From: Streptosporangiaceae bacterium
GTDB taxonomy: Bacteria > Actinomycetota > Actinomycetes > Streptosporangiales > Streptosporangiaceae
Assembly: GCA_030038015.1 (NCBI GenBank)
Contig: JASHPR010000469.1
Location: 1-41,273 of the forward strand
Direction: 5' to 3'
DNA: 41,273 bases
Part shown: one piece after another, positions 40,095 through 41,273 of the stretch
Layout: the number at the start of each line of letters is the position of its first letter
Numbering within the stretch: position 1 is the stretch's first letter
Program-made: the position numbers and the translations under genes
Notes under the pieces: generated by a model
Database searches by the model: none
The model's input: only the letters and a program-made list of their open reading frames with translations
What the model was told of the DNA's origin: nothing

Positions 40095-41273
40095 CCATCA
40101 CGCTGGCCGTGCTCGAGGCCATCATCGACACCTCCGGCATCGCGCTGCGGATCGAGATACTGCTCCCCGCCGGCGTGCGGCACCGTCAGCTGCGGGTGCG
40201 GACCTTAATCCTGGGCATGCTGCTGGCCCTGGCCGGCCGCCGGCCCGCGTTCCTCACCGAGGTCCACGCGGCACTGACCACGCTGCCGCACGCCGAACAG
40301 GCGCGGCTGGGCGTCACCGAGGACTGGAACAGCGGCGCGCACCTGCTCACCTACCGGCAGGTCGAACGCACCTTCGGCCTCGTCAAAGACGCGCTAGCCA
40401 AACACGAACCCGACGGCGCGCCGTCAGCCATCCTCGCCGCCGTCCTGGACGACCTGCTCGAAGCCACCATCCCCGCCTGGGCCAAAGACACCTCCACCGC
40501 GCTGGCCGCCGACTGGACCGACGTCGAGGCCTGGTCCCGGCCACCGCGGCACGGCAGCACCGAATGCGCCGGCCCCGAGGCATCCTGGGGCCACCGCAAC
40601 TCCAACCTGCCCGGCCCCAAGGGCGAGATGTTCTTCGGGTTCTACCTGTCGGCGGCCACCATGACCCGCGAGGAAACCGGTCCCGCCGTCCCCGAGCTAG
40701 CCCGCCGGATGACCCTGACCTCCTGCCACCTCGACCCCGCCCGGGCCCTGGCCGCCGTCCTGCTGCGCATGGCCGCGGCCGGGATCGCGCTCGGCGACAT
40801 CGCCGGCGACTCCGGCTACGCCCACCGCGCCGCCGAAGCCTGGGCCATCCCGCTGCGCACGGCCGGCGCGCAGCTGATCCAGGACCTCCATCCCAGTGAT
40901 CGCGGGCCGCAGGGCACCCACCAGGGCGCGATCATCGCCAACGGCAGCCTGTACTGCCCGGCCACCCCCCGCCCGCTGCTCGAGCTCGCCCCGCTGCCGC
41001 CCGCCGCCACCGCCGAGGACACCGCCGCGCACGACCAGCAGGCCGCCGAACTGTCCCGGCACAAGCTCGGCCGGCTCACCAGCGACGACGCCGACGGCTA
41101 CCACCGCGTCACCTGCCCCGCCACCGCGGGCAAGATCCGCTGCCCGCTCCGCCCCGCCTCCATGACCCTGGCCCGGGACCGGCCCGAGATCCTGTCCCCG
41201 CCCCAGCACCCGCCGTCCTGCTGCACCCAGCAGACCATCACCGTCCCGCCGCAGGTCGCAGCCAAGACCCGGC
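40091..41273 (+). CDS. Transposase-like (DDE/IS4-type) protein, incomplete at window end
   Basis: This frame is open from the GTG at 40091 (GTGA overlap) to the end of the window, at least 394 residues, and is missing from the ORF track because it has no stop. It begins TITLAVLEAIIDTSGIALRI. Possible catalytic acidic residues are in LAADWTDVEAWSRPP and GIALGDIAGDSGYAHR, the spacing and form of the first two positions of IS4-like DDE transposases; SWGHRNSNLPGPKGEMFFGF and IIANGSLYCPATP follow patterns I have seen in actinobacterial transposase-annotated proteins. The third acidic residue would lie beyond what I can place with confidence. Confidence 0.6.
   Translation, partial: MTITLAVLEAIIDTSGIALRIEILLPAGVRHRQLRVRTLILGMLLALAGRRPAFLTEVHAALTTLPHAEQARLGVTEDWNSGAHLLTYRQVERTFGLVKDALAKHEPDGAPSAILAAVLDDLLEATIPAWAKDTSTALAADWTDVEAWSRPPRHGSTECAGPEASWGHRNSNLPGPKGEMFFGFYLSAATMTREETGPAVPELARRMTLTSCHLDPARALAAVLLRMAAAGIALGDIAGDSGYAHRAAEAWAIPLRTAGAQLIQDLHPSDRGPQGTHQGAIIANGSLYCPATPRPLLELAPLPPAATAEDTAAHDQQAAELSRHKLGRLTSDDADGYHRVTCPATAGKIRCPLRPASMTLARDRPEILSPPQHPPSCCTQQTITVPPQVAAKTR

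Overview
The window is very GC-rich, with GTG starts, strong third-position G/C bias, DUF1707, PucR/CdaR and PadR regulators and a RepSA-type initiator remnant. This fits a soil-type actinobacterium; I cannot name the genus from sequence alone.

Layout. (1) 1-5235: a worn chromosomal flank with a histidine phosphatase, decayed fragments (a beta-propeller protein and an MgtC-like tail), a methyltransferase, a broken tryptophanyl-tRNA synthetase gene, a frameshifted isoprenylcysteine-methyltransferase-like gene and two GNAT acetyltransferases. (2) 5461-29513: a same-strand, gap-poor and fully intact block of about 24 kb devoted to coenzyme M (CoM) chemistry. (3) 29577-34330: small genes and a degenerate integrative element bounded by two copies of the 3' half of a tRNA-Gly(TCC) gene, with a broken integrase. 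(4) 34642-37822: a PadR regulator and a MacB/FtsX-type ABC exporter behind a 20-bp perfect palindrome. (5) 38052-41273: a broken RepSA-like gene and a DUF6788 / recombinase-like / transposase-like trio that runs off the end.

How the CoM block works. The second half of the block (comA, an unrecognised gene, two aspartase/fumarase-superfamily lyases and a PLP desulfhydrase-like enzyme, linked by overlapping stop/start codons) looks like the bacterial CoM biosynthesis pathway from phosphoenolpyruvate and sulfite. The CoM would feed one or two MetE-like zinc alkyltransferases (epoxyalkane:CoM transferase family), whose hydroxyalkyl-CoM products are oxidised by two short-chain dehydrogenases and cleaved/carboxylated by a 2-ketopropyl-CoM oxidoreductase/carboxylase. 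A two-subunit CoA transferase and an NDP-forming acyl-CoA synthetase would activate the resulting ketoacid. A TPP-dependent E1 alpha/beta pair and a CoA-disulfide-reductase-like flavoprotein are additions not part of the classical Xanthobacter Py2 propylene pathway. Regulation seems to use two PucR-type activators and two stand-alone MEDS sensor proteins.

No alkene or alkane monooxygenase is in the window, so the source of the epoxide (or other electrophile) is not visible. The most interesting items are the uncharacterised cysteine-rich protein inside the CoM biosynthesis operon (24621-25586), the second, divergent CoM-transferase-like gene beside the E1 genes (12608-13648), and the duplicated MEDS/PucR control modules. 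Identifications rest on motif recognition and remembered family sequences; no database search was run.
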